Part shown: positions 10,408 through 22,107 of the stretch, one piece after another | How positions within the stretch are numbered: the first letter of the stretch is position 1 | Layout of the letters: every line of letters begins with the position of its first letter | NCBI GenBank assembly: GCA_027919835.1 | Contig: JANVFP010000007.1 | Coordinates: forward strand, 806,001-870,000 | Reading direction: 5' to 3' | DNA: 64,000 nucleotides | Source: Lentinula raphanica | Taxonomy: Eukaryota; Basidiomycota; Agaricomycetes; Agaricales; Omphalotaceae | Made by a program: the position numbers and the translations under genes | The notes under the pieces: generated by a model | Database searches by the model: none | The model's input: the letters and a program-made list of their open reading frames with translations, nothing else | What the model was told of the DNA's origin: nothing

Positions 10408-11831
10408 TCTTCCCATTGTATGTTTAAAAGTACAACAGGAATGAGAAAACTTGTCGGTTATTTTTCTATTTGTTAATTAAAAGTCTGAATTTTTTTTTGC
10501 ACTCCAACTTCATTGAGAGGCATAAGCTACCTGTCCGGGTGGGGTAGCTCCCCAATATCGATTTTTCACTGGGTAGCTACCCCTTCAGAACCCAGTATTT
10601 ATTGTTGAGTGGGTAGCTACCTGGTTAGGTGGGGTAGCTACCCAATATTCATTGTTGACTGGGTAGCTACCTGGTTAGGTGGGGTAGCTACCCACTATTC
10701 ATTGTTGACTGGGTAGCTACCCAATATATATTGTTGACTGGGTAGCTACCTGGTGAAATAATCATTTGCTAGGTAGCTACCTGCTTCAAGTGGGGTAGCT
10801 ACCCAATATTCAGTTTTGACTGGGTAGCTACCCAATATTTATTGTTGACTGGGTAGCTACCTGATGAAATAATTATTGACTGGGTAGCTACCTGCTTCAA
10901 GTGAGTAGCTACCCAGCATTTATGGTTGACTGGGTAGCTACCTGATAAAATAATCACTGGCAGGCTAGCTACCCAATATTTATTGTTGACTGGGTAGCTA
11001 CCTGATAAAATAATCACTGGCAGGGTAGCTACCTGCTTCAAGTGGAGTAGCTACCCAACATTTATATTTGGCTAGGTAGCTACCTGTCAAAATAATTATG
11101 GCTGGCTAGCTACCTGGTTAGGTGGGGAAGCTATATGCTTCAAGGGGTTACTACCTGACATTTGTAAATTGTTAGCTAACTAATATAAATTTAGTACGAG
11201 GATACCTATCAATACATTGATACATACATGCATATGCCTAGGTAGCCTATATAGCCTGTATATAATATATGATATATCTAGAGGAGCATACATAAGCTAA
11301 GTATGCATGTGTGCACAGGCCTGTCTGGCCTGTATATCAGAGCATACATAAGCTAAGTATGCATATGTGCATAGGCCTGTCTGGCCTGTATATCTAGGCC
11401 TGGCACAGGTGCACCAGGCTGTATGCTCCTAGCTAGTGGATATAGATACCATAGGCAGGGGTAGACTCAGATATGCAATATGACAGGCCAGTGTTCGCTC
11501 CATGAAGTAAGAGAATGCAAGGTCAAAATTGTATAGGCCTATGGATGCATGTCATGCATTCATGAGCCTGTAGGCTATATATACCTAGCTAGCCTGTAGA
11601 CATAAGACTAGTTCTGGCACCAGAAAGTGCCAAAATATATAGGATTGGGATAAAAGAGCCAGGTAGCTACCTGAAAAGATGCCTGACACCCATTATGAAA
11701 TATGGCAGGTAGCTACCCTGTCAGAAGTGTACATCACAGGGGTAGCTACCCAGCCTGTGGCAGCTACCCCCCTAAATATGCAGTGGGTATTCTACCCATT
11801 TGGTGGGCCTCTTAGGTATGAATACTGACAT
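10408..11831. repeat. Non-coding field of GGTAGCTACC repeats and other short repeats
   Basis: About 20 copies of the self-complementary core GGTAGCTACC or one-base variants occur at about 10540-11130, in a loose 45-60 bp period with linkers such as CAATATTCATTGTTGACT. A few more lie at 11665-11770. Between them (about 11200-11620) are inverted and direct short repeats such as CATAAGCTAAGTATGCAT and AGGCCTGTCTGGCCTGTATA. At 11806-11857 GGGCCTCTTAGG pairs with CCTAAGAGGCCC. No gene was seen. The spacing is irregular and the cores are palindromic, so this is not a CRISPR array. Confidence 0.8.
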
Positions 11832-12221
11832 ATGTTTTTTATCCTAAGAGGCCCTGGTTGGTGGGTGCCTGAAGTGGACGACCCTCTTGTATTTGTACAT
11901 CTCTTCAAGCCGTTCAGGGAACCGGTTAAAGATCTCAGCCTCTATCAAACATCATATTCATATCAGCAGCACGCCAAGCAAGGTCGGATACTTCCACTTT
12001 CGCATGTAGTCCAGTCTTGTCATCTTCTTCCGAAATTTGGCATCGCAGCAGATACCCAGTGGAGTAGTGCGAACATACTTGATACAGCTACAACATTCTA
12101 TCTTAATCCATACCTACGATTTCGAGACTTCTACCTATTTCGACACCGAGTTTATATGTTTCAAAAGGCGCAGGAGGACCGACAGAGAGAAATTAGATAT
12201 ATCAGAGCACGACGAGCATAA
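11832..12221 (+). pseudogene. Plavaka-like transposase, C-terminal fragment
   Basis: A 129-codon open frame contains HVVQSCHLLPKFG, then WSSANILDTATTFYLNPYL, and ends in a basic tail. This resembles the recalled C-terminus of Plavaka (CACTA-like) transposases of basidiomycetes, where a SxHLLPKFG...WTSxNVLD...FFVN pattern is common. No catalytic domain precedes it; the upstream sequence is the repeat field. It is therefore a remnant. The same fragment is at 20561-20950. The assignment rests on short motifs only. Confidence 0.5.
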
Positions 12222-12547
12222 CTAATTCTACAATGGCATATGTTTTGGTAACAACGTCGAATGGTCAACACAGTTTACAGATGGCACACTCATGAGAACG
12301 GAAGCCCAAAAAGGCAGGTCCCTTGGGTTCCCAAGTGGACTGCCTAATTGGGCGATGAAAAGCAGACGATGAAATAGTGAGAAGGAGAGTCTTAGAGTCA
12401 ATCCCTTGTGTATTATGGAGTACTATATATAGTGAAGAGGTCACTACATAGACTACAGACTGCTATGTAGATAATGCGCGCAACTATGAGAGCAACTTCG
12501 ACTACGACGGCGCTATATCTCTTGCATGAGCGCCGGTAGCACTTTTC
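12222..12547. other. Intergenic stretch before KDZ1
   Basis: No convincing gene was seen here. It contains a short inverted pair, GCCCAAAAAGGCAGG and CTGCCTAATTGGGC (about 12312-12354), that could be part of a transposon end. The first exon or promoter of KDZ1 must lie in or near this region, but no ATG in the right frame is obvious. Confidence 0.5.
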
Positions 12548-13699
12548 GTGTTTCCTGATGAAGACGACGGATTCATGGATGTTGATCAAGACGATATCAG
12601 AGCAGAGCAGCTGTCCCGTGTTGCTGTTGATCCTAATGCTGGCAGTGACAGTGAGGACGAGACAGCCGCACCAGCTGAGAGAATAACAGTAGATTTGCGC
12701 GAGGTGCTCAACATTACAAGGTACATCAATACTCATGGCCCATTTCTCATATTCACAACACTCCAGATGGCGTGGACGCAAGTATCGAGATACGCGAACT
12801 TGGGGACAGCGGATCCGCCGATTCAATGCAGCTTGGGAGCCATTGATCAAGGAGCTCGCAGATAGATTCATTGAATGGAAGTATTCTACCCAGCCCAATC
12901 CCACGGACGGCTCCTCAGAATACATTTTCACCATTCCCGTTGTCAACATTCACACCCTTGATCGAGAAGTGAACATCCAAAGACCTGGGGATATGACAGT
13001 GTCTCATGCATTGATGCGTGCTGGATATCTTGGCTCTTCTCCTGAGCAGCCTTCTCTTGCTGTATCGCTTCAAACCTTGGAGCTATTTAGGACACTCATC
13101 AGGAAAAATATTCTCATCTCTAGAGTCCCCAGAGATACCCCCCAATTCCTAGGCTGCTCAGAGATTTTTGTGAACTTTGAAAGATCAAAAAACATCCTAG
13201 AGATCCTGAAAGATCCTGAAAGCATCTGAAAGCACCAGAAAGCACTAGAAAGCACCAGAAAGCACCCAGAGAATTTTTAGAAGCCTCAAAGAACTCAGAT
13301 ACTCTAGGCTCTCTGAGACTACCTAGGAATTGGGGGGTATCTCTGGGGACTCTAGAGATGAGAATATTTTTCCTGATGCTGCAGCTCTTCAAGCCTAACC
13401 TCAGTGTGGAAGCCTTTGCGAAAACTATCTGTCACCTATATTCTGTAAGCAAGTTATTCATATTGAAAGTTTCAATCAATTACCGAAGTGAATTCCTAGA
13501 AACCGTACCGTCGCAGCTATCGGACAGCACTTTCTGATACATTCGATGTCTACCTTTCTATTGTACGTGAGGTCGATGCTCGGGTTGCATCAGAACTAGG
13601 GCATGATGAACCGAACTACCGTGTGCTACATAGTTGTCCTTCATGCAGTTACGAGGTACGTCCTTATTTTTGCTCAACTATATACATTGAATGACTTTG
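12548..13699 (+). pseudogene. KDZ1 transposase, 5' part only (left tandem copy)
   Basis: Identical in layout to the start of the KDZ1 gene at 21277. The acidic exon ends at 12720; the next exon, 12767 onward, contains WRGRKYRDTRTWGQRIRRF. A 282-bp MITE (13097-13378) splits that exon, and the exon encoding PYRRSYRTALSDTFDVYLSI follows. The gene stops in the intron after SCPSCSYE, where at 13699/13700 the sequence jumps to the Gypsy reverse transcriptase. This is the duplication breakpoint, so the catalytic exons are absent here. Confidence 0.8.
13097..13378. mobile_element. 282-bp MITE M1 in KDZ1 (left copy)
   Basis: It begins CATCAGGAAAAATATTCTC and ends with the reverse complement, with terminal inverted repeats of about 56 bp that include AGAGATACCCCCCAATTCC. 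The dinucleotide CT flanks both sides. Removing the element with one CT restores an open reading frame through ELFRT and LQLFKPN, which supports a 2-bp target-site duplication. No coding capacity. Confidence 0.85.
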
Positions 13700-15659
13700 T
13701 GTCATGAGTGTCATAGTTCAATTCGGCAGAATGGAAAGTGCGAGAAAGGAAAGCCACCGGATGAATTTCTCCATCGGCGCCGACGATGGATAGGATAGCT
13801 GCTAGAGCATAATCCGACGCATCTGTTTCGACAATAAGAGGTTTATCAGGTTCCCAATGAGAAAGAATAGGGGCATGAGTGAAAGCGTGCTTAAGCGTAT
13901 CGAAGGAGTCTTGACATTCCGAAGTCCAGACCCATGGAGTATCTTTCCGAGTGAGTCGGTTCATCGGAACGACGATATCACTGTAATTGTGAATAAAACG
14001 ACGATAGAAATTCGCAAAACCTAGGAAGGACTGGATGTCCTTAACCTTCCTTGGCGTCGGCCAATCGATAATAGCCTTGATTTTGTCCTCGGCCATGGAA
14101 AGTCCATCGGGGGAGAGAATATACCCAAGATATTCAACCGTATCAATTCCGAATTCACATTTCGCCGGATTGCAGAAAAGTTTGTGTTTGCGAAGACGTC
14201 GAAGAACCTCTTTGACATGCTCCTCATGCGCCGTCGGATCGTCGGAGTATATGAGAATATCGTCAAGATAGACTATAACACAGACATCGAGTAAGTCAGC
14301 AAAGATATCATTGACGAAACGTTGAAACGCAGCAGGAGCATTGGTAAGACCAAACGGCATGACCAGCCATTCGAAAGAACCATATCGGGTTCGGAACGTG
14401 GTCTTCCATTCGTCTCCGTCGGCGATCCGAACGAGATGATAAGCATGAGCGAGATCCAACTTCGTATAGATTTTCGCTTTCTTCGGGGCGTCAAGCAAAT
14501 CGGAAATGAGTGGGAGAGGATACCGATCTTTTTTGGTGATGCGGTTTAGTCCTCGGAAGTCGACGCAGAGTCGGAGAGAGCCATCCTTCTTCGGAACGAA
14601 CAGAACAGGAGCTCCGTGAGGAGAAGTCGAAGGCCGAATAGCTCCGCTAACCAACTGTTTGTCGATGAATTCTCGTAGAGCTTCCAGCTCACGAGGGGAG
14701 AGTGGGTAAATTCTTCCGATCGGAGGTTCCGCACCTTCCTCCAGATCAATCTTCAGGTCGTAAGACCTATGTTCTGGGAGCACTTCTGACTCGACTTCGT
14801 CGAAGACATCAGCGAAATCCCGATAAGCTTCAGGAATAGGAGGAGATTTAGAGTCCGATGTCGCCGTCGGCGGTGCTGGTTGAGAGGCTCTAGCCGCTAC
14901 TTCGGAGTGTACAGCGTAGAGTAGAAGGGGTTCCATACCAGACATCTTGCAGGCATGATGAAAAACCGTAGCACCGACCAAGGCTATATCGACTCCGGAG
15001 TATTCCAATTTTGAAGCCATCTGAACAACGGAGGGATAAGTATACAATGGTTCGAAAGGGAATTTGTCCGAGAGAGGACGAGGTTTCAAACGAGAACGGG
15101 AGGTGAAGGCAGATCGACCAGCTCTTGTAGGGAGAGGATCATCTGGAGGTGACCGAGGGTATCGAGTCGGATCAAGATTCTCTGAGTCCTCCGATCCGTC
15201 GGAGGGTATCTCAGAAGAAGACGTCTGTGATAAAACTTGATCAGTGGTTCGGATTGTAATTGTTTTCGCTACCCAGTCAATCGACGGATTGCAGCGGGAG
15301 AGAAAACTATATCCTAAAACTGCTTTACAAGAAGAATCCAAAGGTGTGACATAAAAGTCCAGAGGTAGTTGCTCGTTTGAAGGAAAAACTACCGATAACG
15401 AAACGTATTCCGAGATCGGAGTCGGAGAAAGTGAACCATCAAATAATCGGAGATTGATCGGAGTAAGGATAGGTTTTGTCGGAATTCTTTTTTGGCGAAC
15501 AAATGAAGTATCAATAAAACAATCAGTAGAACCGGAATCAAGTAAAGAATCAAAAGAGATGGAAATGTAATCAGAAGTAATAGTAGAAATTTTAGCAGAC
15601 AGAGGTATGATGAAAGATTTCTCGAGATTAGAAAGAGCGGACGCGTTGAGAGTTAGCAC
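13674..15659 (-). pseudogene. pol: Gypsy G2 Pol, protease-RT-partial RNase H
   Basis: A continuous 661-codon frame has the protease triad DSGST at about residue 41, a long Ser/Pro-rich spacer, reverse transcriptase with [18 protein letters not shown] and [11 protein letters not shown], and RNase H beginning ETDASDYALA. After LNYDTHD the frame runs into KDZ1 intron sequence and stops 8 codons later. It is the only copy in the window whose protease-RT stretch is free of stops and insertions, but it lacks integrase. The annotated first codon is GTG; the frame is open upstream into the gag overlap, so this is not a true start. Confidence 0.88.
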
Positions 15660-15724
15660 CTCTGGTAGAGCACGAACCAGGTCAACGCAACTCCTGCTTC
15701 GTGCGGAGGGACAGGAGTTGCGGA

Positions 15725-17479
15725 CTATTTTTCCGGTTCCTCCGACGGAGAGTCCGGAATCTCTTCTTCTTCAGCTACATCCTCGAGAACGCCAGCTCTG
15801 CCTTTAGCAGCATTTTCTTTAGACTTCTTTCGGGGACAGTCCTTAAGGACATGACCACCTTGTCCGCAGAAAAGACAGAGATTAAACTTCTTACGGCGTT
15901 CCCGTTCCGCAGGAGTAAGCTTGCCGTCGGAGCCGAGGTTGTCTGCGATCGATTTCTTCGGAAACTTGTTGCCAGAATTGCCTTTGTTGTTATTGGAGTT
16001 ACCGAACTTCTTTTGATTGTTAAAGTTCGAACCAGAGGACGAAGAGGACTGATTAGCACCAGAGTTCTGAGAGGAGTTAAACGGTACCGGTTTCTTGCCA
16101 TCCTTCTTTCCTTTCTTTGGGTCCGAAGGCTCCGAAAACCGATGACTTTCCCGCTTCTTCTCTTCTTCTCTGCGCCAATAACGGTTATCCAACCGTAACA
16201 CTTCTCTCCGATATTCGGAAAGAGTCCGAGGTTCCGGCATACGAGCTATTTCGTCCTTGAGTCGGGGTGCTAGTCCTTTCTGATACGCCCATCGGAGAGC
16301 GTTCACATCCCAACCGGAGGCAGCAGCCAGAGTGTTAAACTTGATATTGTACGCTCCGACCTTTTCGTCGTTGCGCATCCGAAGGGTTCCGAGTTTGTCT
16401 TCGGACTCACCCTGCGCATCGTACAAACCAAAGTTTTCCTGCAGCTCCTGGACTAAAGCAGCGTATGACGTGGTCCAAGCAGGTAGAGCTTCGACATTCG
16501 GATCCAAGATGTCCGGTTCAAACCATTCACGAGCGGCGCCGGTCAAATATGACAAGGCGTAATTGATTTTCCGCTGATCAGTGAAATAGTTCGGACGATC
16601 AATGAATACCAAAGACAAAGATACCAGGAAAGATTTGAGTTTTCGGGGGTTAGAACCATCAAATGGTTCAGGGTCTTTGACCTTCGTCTTTCCAGAGTCC
16701 GATTCCGACTCCTTCGGACGTAAGGCCGATGTGAAATCCGCAAGAGTGTCGTTGAAGGACATCAAGGCATTAAGAGCCAAGTTATCTGACGAACGAGAAG
16801 AGCTCGAAGAGCGACTTCGAACCGACGGAGGTGGATTGGGAGGTGGGTCAGGAGGATCTCGATCGTCGCCAGGGCCTCCGGGAGGACCCTCAGGAGGACC
16901 ATCATCAGGTGGACCATCATCTGGTGGACCTTCAGGAGGATCACGTCTCGGGCCATTGGGAGGTCCTTCATCGTCCGGTTCATCACCAGGAAAACCTGGC
17001 GGAAAACCCGGCGGATCCGACGGAGGATCACGTCGAGGTTCCGGATCCCTGGAATGATGACTACCTTGCGAATGTCCCGGTAGAGAAGGAACTTGGGTAG
17101 GTCTAGCAGCTGCACGAGACGGAGTAGGAGGTGGTTGTAGTGGAGGAACAGGTTCACCTTCGATAATCCGTTTAGCTTTCGGAGTTAATACACGAACGTG
17201 TTCACCACTAGGCAGAATAGCAGTCTGATAGACATACTCCGTAGATTCCGAAACACCGCGAACATTTTCAGTAGTAACCGTCGGAAGAGGAACAGGAGCG
17301 GGACCGAACGCAGAAATGCGCGGTCTCCGGTTACCAACTGCAGAGATAGATTCGTTGAAAGCCGTCAAAGCCTGAGCATTTGCGACAAAAGGATTTTCTT
17401 CATCCCGAATGGGAGAAGGGGTACGAGGACGACGAGCAGCACGAGTTTGAGCTCGTAGTGTTCGTTGAGTGCGATCCAT
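15725..17479 (-). CDS. gag: Gag polyprotein of Gypsy G2
   Basis: 584-codon ORF that differs from the G1 Gag by a single visible substitution (Asp to Asn at about residue 178, in the Pro/Asp/Gly-rich spacer). Capsid region and CX2CX4HX4C zinc knuckle are intact. The post-stop hairpin is kept at 15686-15722. Because the rest of this element is truncated, the protein could act only in trans. Confidence 0.92.
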   Translation of the reverse strand: MDRTQRTLRAQTRAARRPRTPSPIRDEENPFVANAQALTAFNESISAVGNRRPRISAFGPAPVPLPTVTTENVRGVSESTEYVYQTAILPSGEHVRVLTPKAKRIIEGEPVPPLQPPPTPSRAAARPTQVPSLPGHSQGSHHSRDPEPRRDPPSDPPGFPPGFPGDEPDDEGPPNGPRRDPPEGPPDDGPPDDGPPEGPPGGPGDDRDPPDPPPNPPPSVRSRSSSSSRSSDNLALNALMSFNDTLADFTSALRPKESESDSGKTKVKDPEPFDGSNPRKLKSFLVSLSLVFIDRPNYFTDQRKINYALSYLTGAAREWFEPDILDPNVEALPAWTTSYAALVQELQENFGLYDAQGESEDKLGTLRMRNDEKVGAYNIKFNTLAAASGWDVNALRWAYQKGLAPRLKDEIARMPEPRTLSEYRREVLRLDNRYWRREEEKKRESHRFSEPSDPKKGKKDGKKPVPFNSSQNSGANQSSSSSGSNFNNQKKFGNSNNNKGNSGNKFPKKSIADNLGSDGKLTPAERERRKKFNLCLFCGQGGHVLKDCPRKKSKENAAKGRAGVLEDVAEEEEIPDSPSEEPEK

Positions 17480-17530
17480 ATGGAATAGAGATGAATCAGT
17501 GCAACGTTGACGAGATAAGTTTTAATATAC

Positions 17531-18116
17531 TGTTAGGACCGTGCCACCGACGGAGTCGGAGCTCCGATCAGAGACACAGAGGATTGTTGAACGTTAGTGT
17601 TGTTATTGAGCAACACCCTCGCCACGTTACCGTGTTCAACCAAGAGAGCAGAGGAGGACGAGTACAACGTGTACGAAGTCCGACGGAGGTTCGGAGTCGG
17701 CGATGATCAACGATCAAGACGACACCGAGAGCACAGAGGTGAGTGTTAACGTTAACGAGGTAATCCAAGTTGATATTAAAACTGAGGTATGTAAGTATGT
17801 ACAAGCTCCTTATATACTGTACGGATAGTCAGTCTAATCTAAAGTACAATAAGACGATACACATCTCGGTACTACAGCATCGGAGGTGAGAAAGACAATA
17901 AGCTATTGTAAAGTAAATCAATATAAAGGTCAGCTGAGCTGTCAGAGAATAAAACAATAAGATCATAATCAAGTTAGTCCAAACCGATGCACCGGCGGAA
18001 TCGGAATGAGGTACAAGGTGGATGCTGTTGGGAATGACTTAGAGAGATTCAGGAAATCTCCAAGTCCAACCTCCGAGTGAAACTCCGACGGAGCTCCGAT
18101 TCTGATGGTCGTAACA
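17531..18116 (-). repeat. 5' LTR of Gypsy copy G2
   Basis: 586-bp duplicate of the LTR at 8802-9387, offset by exactly 8729 bp. It adjoins the KDZ2 fragment at the same base. Confidence 0.95.
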
Positions 18117-19136
18117 TGACCAAGAAAGAGTCGGCTCTGGGTGTGGATGCAAAACATCAGCTGCGGACACTCATCAAGAGTCCATTCCTCACCAAGAAGA
18201 TGAATGCTCGGGCTCTGAAGATCCGAATACGGGAGCGCTTACGATCAAGGAAGTTCGAGCTCGATCGACTGGAAAGGTCGTATCGCAAACAACGTAGTGG
18301 TGTGTATGAATTATCATTATCATGCTTCACTTTCATTGCTTATCGTATAAATAGAACAGCGTATCAATGAACATACCCAGGATTCTGTCAAACGCAGAGA
18401 CCCTGGGATATCCCAGCTTGCCCACAAATACAACAAACTATGCGAGGAAATGAGCACTCTCATACGGCAGAAGAAGGCGCCTCGGAATTCAGTGGCACCC
18501 ATTGGGATTGAAATGGATAAGTTATTCGAGCTCGATGTTGATGATGACATATGGCTCGATGTAGGGCTTGGTTATGAAGCTGACGATGACGCGACAGCTC
18601 CGCCACTTTGGCTGAGTGATGACAATGTTCGAACTGGTATCCGGGCCATGACAGATCGTGATCGATGCTTAGAAGAACAAGAAAGGCTGCTCAAGGAGCG
18701 AAGTGCTATACAGGTGTGGTTCAATGAGGAATGGCGGGTGGTAAACTCTGCTATAGACCAAAGTAAGTTGCTCAATGAATTTCAACTTTAAATCATCTAA
18801 TTCAAGTCAGGTACAGATGCTGATATGAAGTTTCAACTTGAACAAAGAAAGAACAAGCTGCGTCACCTGTTGGTGGTTTGGGAACGGACCCTTGTGGGTG
18901 TGCCGTTTGTGGAAGGTTTACCAGACTGGGGCCCCACAGAAGACGACCTTGCACAGCAGAGAGCTAAGTATGTTCTTGGTGGAGGGGTTGAGCTGGTTGA
19001 AGATGGCGGGTATGATTATGATGTTGATTTTGAAGTTGAGGCAGATGGACTGTTGGTTGAGCATTTAGACAGTATTCGAATTAGAGAGAATTATCGGGAA
19101 CAAGAAAGTAATGGTACTTTGATAATGGAGTTGTAA
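18117..19136 (+). pseudogene. KDZ2 transposase C-terminal exons (right tandem copy)
   Basis: Same three exons as 9388-10407, offset 8729 bp, with no coding difference noticed. It lacks the catalytic core for the same reason: the Gypsy LTR replaces everything upstream. Confidence 0.75.
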
Positions 19137-20560
19137 TCTTCCCATTGTATGTTTAAAAGTACAACAGGAATGAGAAACTTGTCGGTTATTTTTCTATTTG
19201 TTAATTAAAAGTCTGAATTTTTTTTTGCACTCCAACTTCATTGAGAGGCATAAGCTACCTGTCCGGGTGGGGGTAGCTCCCCAATATCGATTTTTCACTG
19301 GGTAGCTACCCCTTCAGAACCCAGTATTTATTGTTGAGTGGGTAGCTACCTGGTTAGGTGGGGTAGCTACCCAATATTCATTGTTGACTGGGTAGCTACC
19401 TGGTTAGGTGGGGTAGCTACCCACTATTCATTGTTGACTGGGTAGCTACCCAATATATATTGTTGACTGGGTAGCTACCTGGTGAAATAATCATTTGCTA
19501 GGTAGCTACCTGCTTCAAGTGGGGTAGCTACCCAATATTCAGTTTTGACTGGGTAGCTACCCAATATTTATTGTTGACTGGGTAGCTACCTGATGAAATA
19601 ATTATTGACTGGGTAGCTACCTGCTTCAAGTGAGTAGCTACCCAGCATTTATGGTTGACTGGGTAGCTACCTGATAAAATAATCACTGGCAGGCTAGCTA
19701 CCCAATATTTATTGTTGACTGGGTAGCTACCTGATAAAATAATCACTGGCAGGGTAGCTACCTGCTTCAAGTGGAGTAGCTACCCAACATTTATATTTGG
19801 CTAGGTAGCTACCTGTCAAAATAATTATGGCTGGCTAGCTACCTGGTTAGGTGGGGAAGCTATATGCTTCAAGGGGTTACTACCTGACATTTGTAAATTG
19901 TTAGCTAACTAATATAAATTTAGTACGAGGATACCTATCAATACATTGATACATACATGCATATGCCTAGGTAGCCTATATAGCCTGTATATAATATATG
20001 ATATATCTAGAGGAGCATACATAAGCTAAGTATGCATGTGTGCACAGGCCTGTCTGGCCTGTATATCAGAGCATACATAAGCTAAGTATGCATATGTGCA
20101 TAGGCCTGTCTGGCCTGTATATCTAGGCCTGGCACAGGTGCACCAGGCTGTATGCTCCTAGCTAGTGGATATAGATACCATAGGCAGGGGTAGACTCAGA
20201 TATGCAATATGACAGGCCAGTGTTCGCTCCATGAAGTAAGAGAATGCAAGGTCAAAATTGTATAGGCCTATGGATGCATGTCATGCATTCATGAGCCTGT
20301 AGGCTATATATACCTAGCTAGCCTGTAGACATAAGACTAGTTCTGGCACCAGAAAGTGCCAAAATATATAGGATTGGGATAAAAGAGCCAGGTAGCTACC
20401 TGAAAAGATGCCTGACACCCATTATGAAATATGGCAGGTAGCTACCCTGTCAGAAGTGTACATCACAGGGGTAGCTACCCAGCCTGTGGCAGCTACCCCC
20501 CTAAATATGCAGTGGGTATTCTACCCATTTGGTGGGCCTCTTAGGTATGAATACTGACAT
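19137..20560. repeat. GGTAGCTACC repeat field (right tandem copy)
   Basis: Copy of 10408-11831. It differs by one A lost near 19175 and one G gained near 19265, which restores the 8729-bp offset. No gene seen. Confidence 0.8.
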
Positions 20561-20950
20561 ATGTTTTTTATCCTAAGAGGCCCTGGTTGGTGGGTGCCTG
20601 AAGTGGACGACCCTCTTGTATTTGTACATCTCTTCAAGCCGTTCAGGGAACCGGTTAAAGATCTCAGCCTCTATCAAACATCATATTCATATCAGCAGCA
20701 CGCCAAGCAAGGTCGGATACTTCCACTTTCGCATGTAGTCCAGTCTTGTCATCTTCTTCCGAAATTTGGCATCGCAGCAGATACCCAGTGGAGTAGTGCG
20801 AACATACTTGATACAGCTACAACATTCTATCTTAATCCATACCTACGATTTCGAGACTTCTACCTATTTCGACACCGAGTTTATATGTTTCAAAAGGCGC
20901 AGGAGGACCGACAGAGAGAAATTAGATATATCAGAGCACGACGAGCATAA
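20561..20950 (+). pseudogene. Plavaka-like transposase C-terminal fragment (right copy)
   Basis: Duplicate of 11832-12221 with the same HLLPKFG and WSSANILD motifs. No upstream catalytic exon. Confidence 0.5.
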
Positions 20951-21276
20951 CTAATTCTACAATGGCATATGTTTTGGTAACAACGTCGAATGGTCAACAC
21001 AGTTTACAGATGGCACACTCATGAGAACGGAAGCCCAAAAAGGCAGGTCCCTTGGGTTCCCAAGTGGACTGCCTAATTGGGCGATGAAAAGCAGACGATG
21101 AAATAGTGAGAAGGAGAGTCTTAGAGTCAATCCCTTGTGTATTATGGAGTACTATATATAGTGAAGAGGTCACTACATAGACTACAGACTGCTATGTAGA
21201 TAATGCGCGCAACTATGAGAGCAACTTCGACTACGACGGCGCTATATCTCTTGCATGAGCGCCGGTAGCACTTTTC
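20951..21276. other. Intergenic stretch upstream of KDZ1 (right copy)
   Basis: Duplicate of 12222-12547. No gene was recognised. It should contain the KDZ1 5' end, but I could not place the start codon. Confidence 0.45.
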
Positions 21277-21825
21277 GTGTTTCCTGATGAAGACGACGGA
21301 TTCATGGATGTTGATCAAGACGATATCAGAGCAGAGCAGCTGTCCCGTGTTGCTGTTGATCCTAATGCTGGCAGTGACAGTGAGGACGAGACAGCCGCAC
21401 CAGCTGAGAGAATAACAGTAGATTTGCGCGAGGTGCTCAACATTACAAGGTACATCAATACTCATGGCCCATTTCTCATATTCACAACACTCCAGATGGC
21501 GTGGACGCAAGTATCGAGATACGCGAACTTGGGGACAGCGGATCCGCCGATTCAATGCAGCTTGGGAGCCATTGATCAAGGAGCTCGCAGATAGATTCAT
21601 TGAATGGAAGTATTCTACCCAGCCCAATCCCACGGACGGCTCCTCAGAATACATTTTCACCATTCCCGTTGTCAACATTCACACCCTTGATCGAGAAGTG
21701 AACATCCAAAGACCTGGGGATATGACAGTGTCTCATGCATTGATGCGTGCTGGATATCTTGGCTCTTCTCCTGAGCAGCCTTCTCTTGCTGTATCGCTTC
21801 AAACCTTGGAGCTATTTAGGACACT

Positions 21826-22107
21826 CATCAGGAAAAATATTCTCATCTCTAGAGTCCCCAGAGATACCCCCCAATTCCTAGGCTGCTCAGAGATTTTTGT
21901 GAACTTTGAAAGATCAAAAAACATCCTAGAGATCCTGAAAGATCCTGAAAGCATCTGAAAGCACCAGAAAGCACTAGAAAGCACCAGAAAGCACCCAGAG
22001 AATTTTTAGAAGCCTCAAAGAACTCAGATACTCTAGGCTCTCTGAGACTACCTAGGAATTGGGGGGTATCTCTGGGGACTCTAGAGATGAGAATATTTTT
22101 CCTGATG
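21826..22107. mobile_element. 282-bp MITE M2 in KDZ1 (right copy)
   Basis: Same element and same site as M1, copied by the tandem duplication. Flanked by CT on both sides (21824-21825, 22108-22109). Reading through gives about 44 foreign codons and then a stop, so KDZ1 loses its catalytic domain unless the element is spliced out. Confidence 0.85.

Larger units (their letters stand above)
13700..18116 (-). mobile_element. Gypsy copy G2, truncated by the tandem-duplication junction
   Basis: This is the second copy of positions 1867-9387 without E1. It holds the 5' LTR (17531-18116), gag, and pol through reverse transcriptase and the start of RNase H. At 13700 it joins KDZ1 intron sequence, so integrase, chromodomain and the 3' LTR are missing. 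The uninterrupted site CAAATGA at 15500-15506 shows the state before E1 insertion. Confidence 0.92.

Noticed and set aside
10540..11130. Repeat-spacer look of the GGTAGCTACC field suggested a CRISPR array
   Set aside because: The cores are only 10 bp and palindromic, spacing is irregular, linkers are themselves repeated, and the region is plainly eukaryotic.
13700..18116. Treating G2 as an independently inserted Gypsy element
   Set aside because: It has the same right-hand junction to KDZ2 as G1 and an exact 8729-bp offset, so it arose by tandem duplication.
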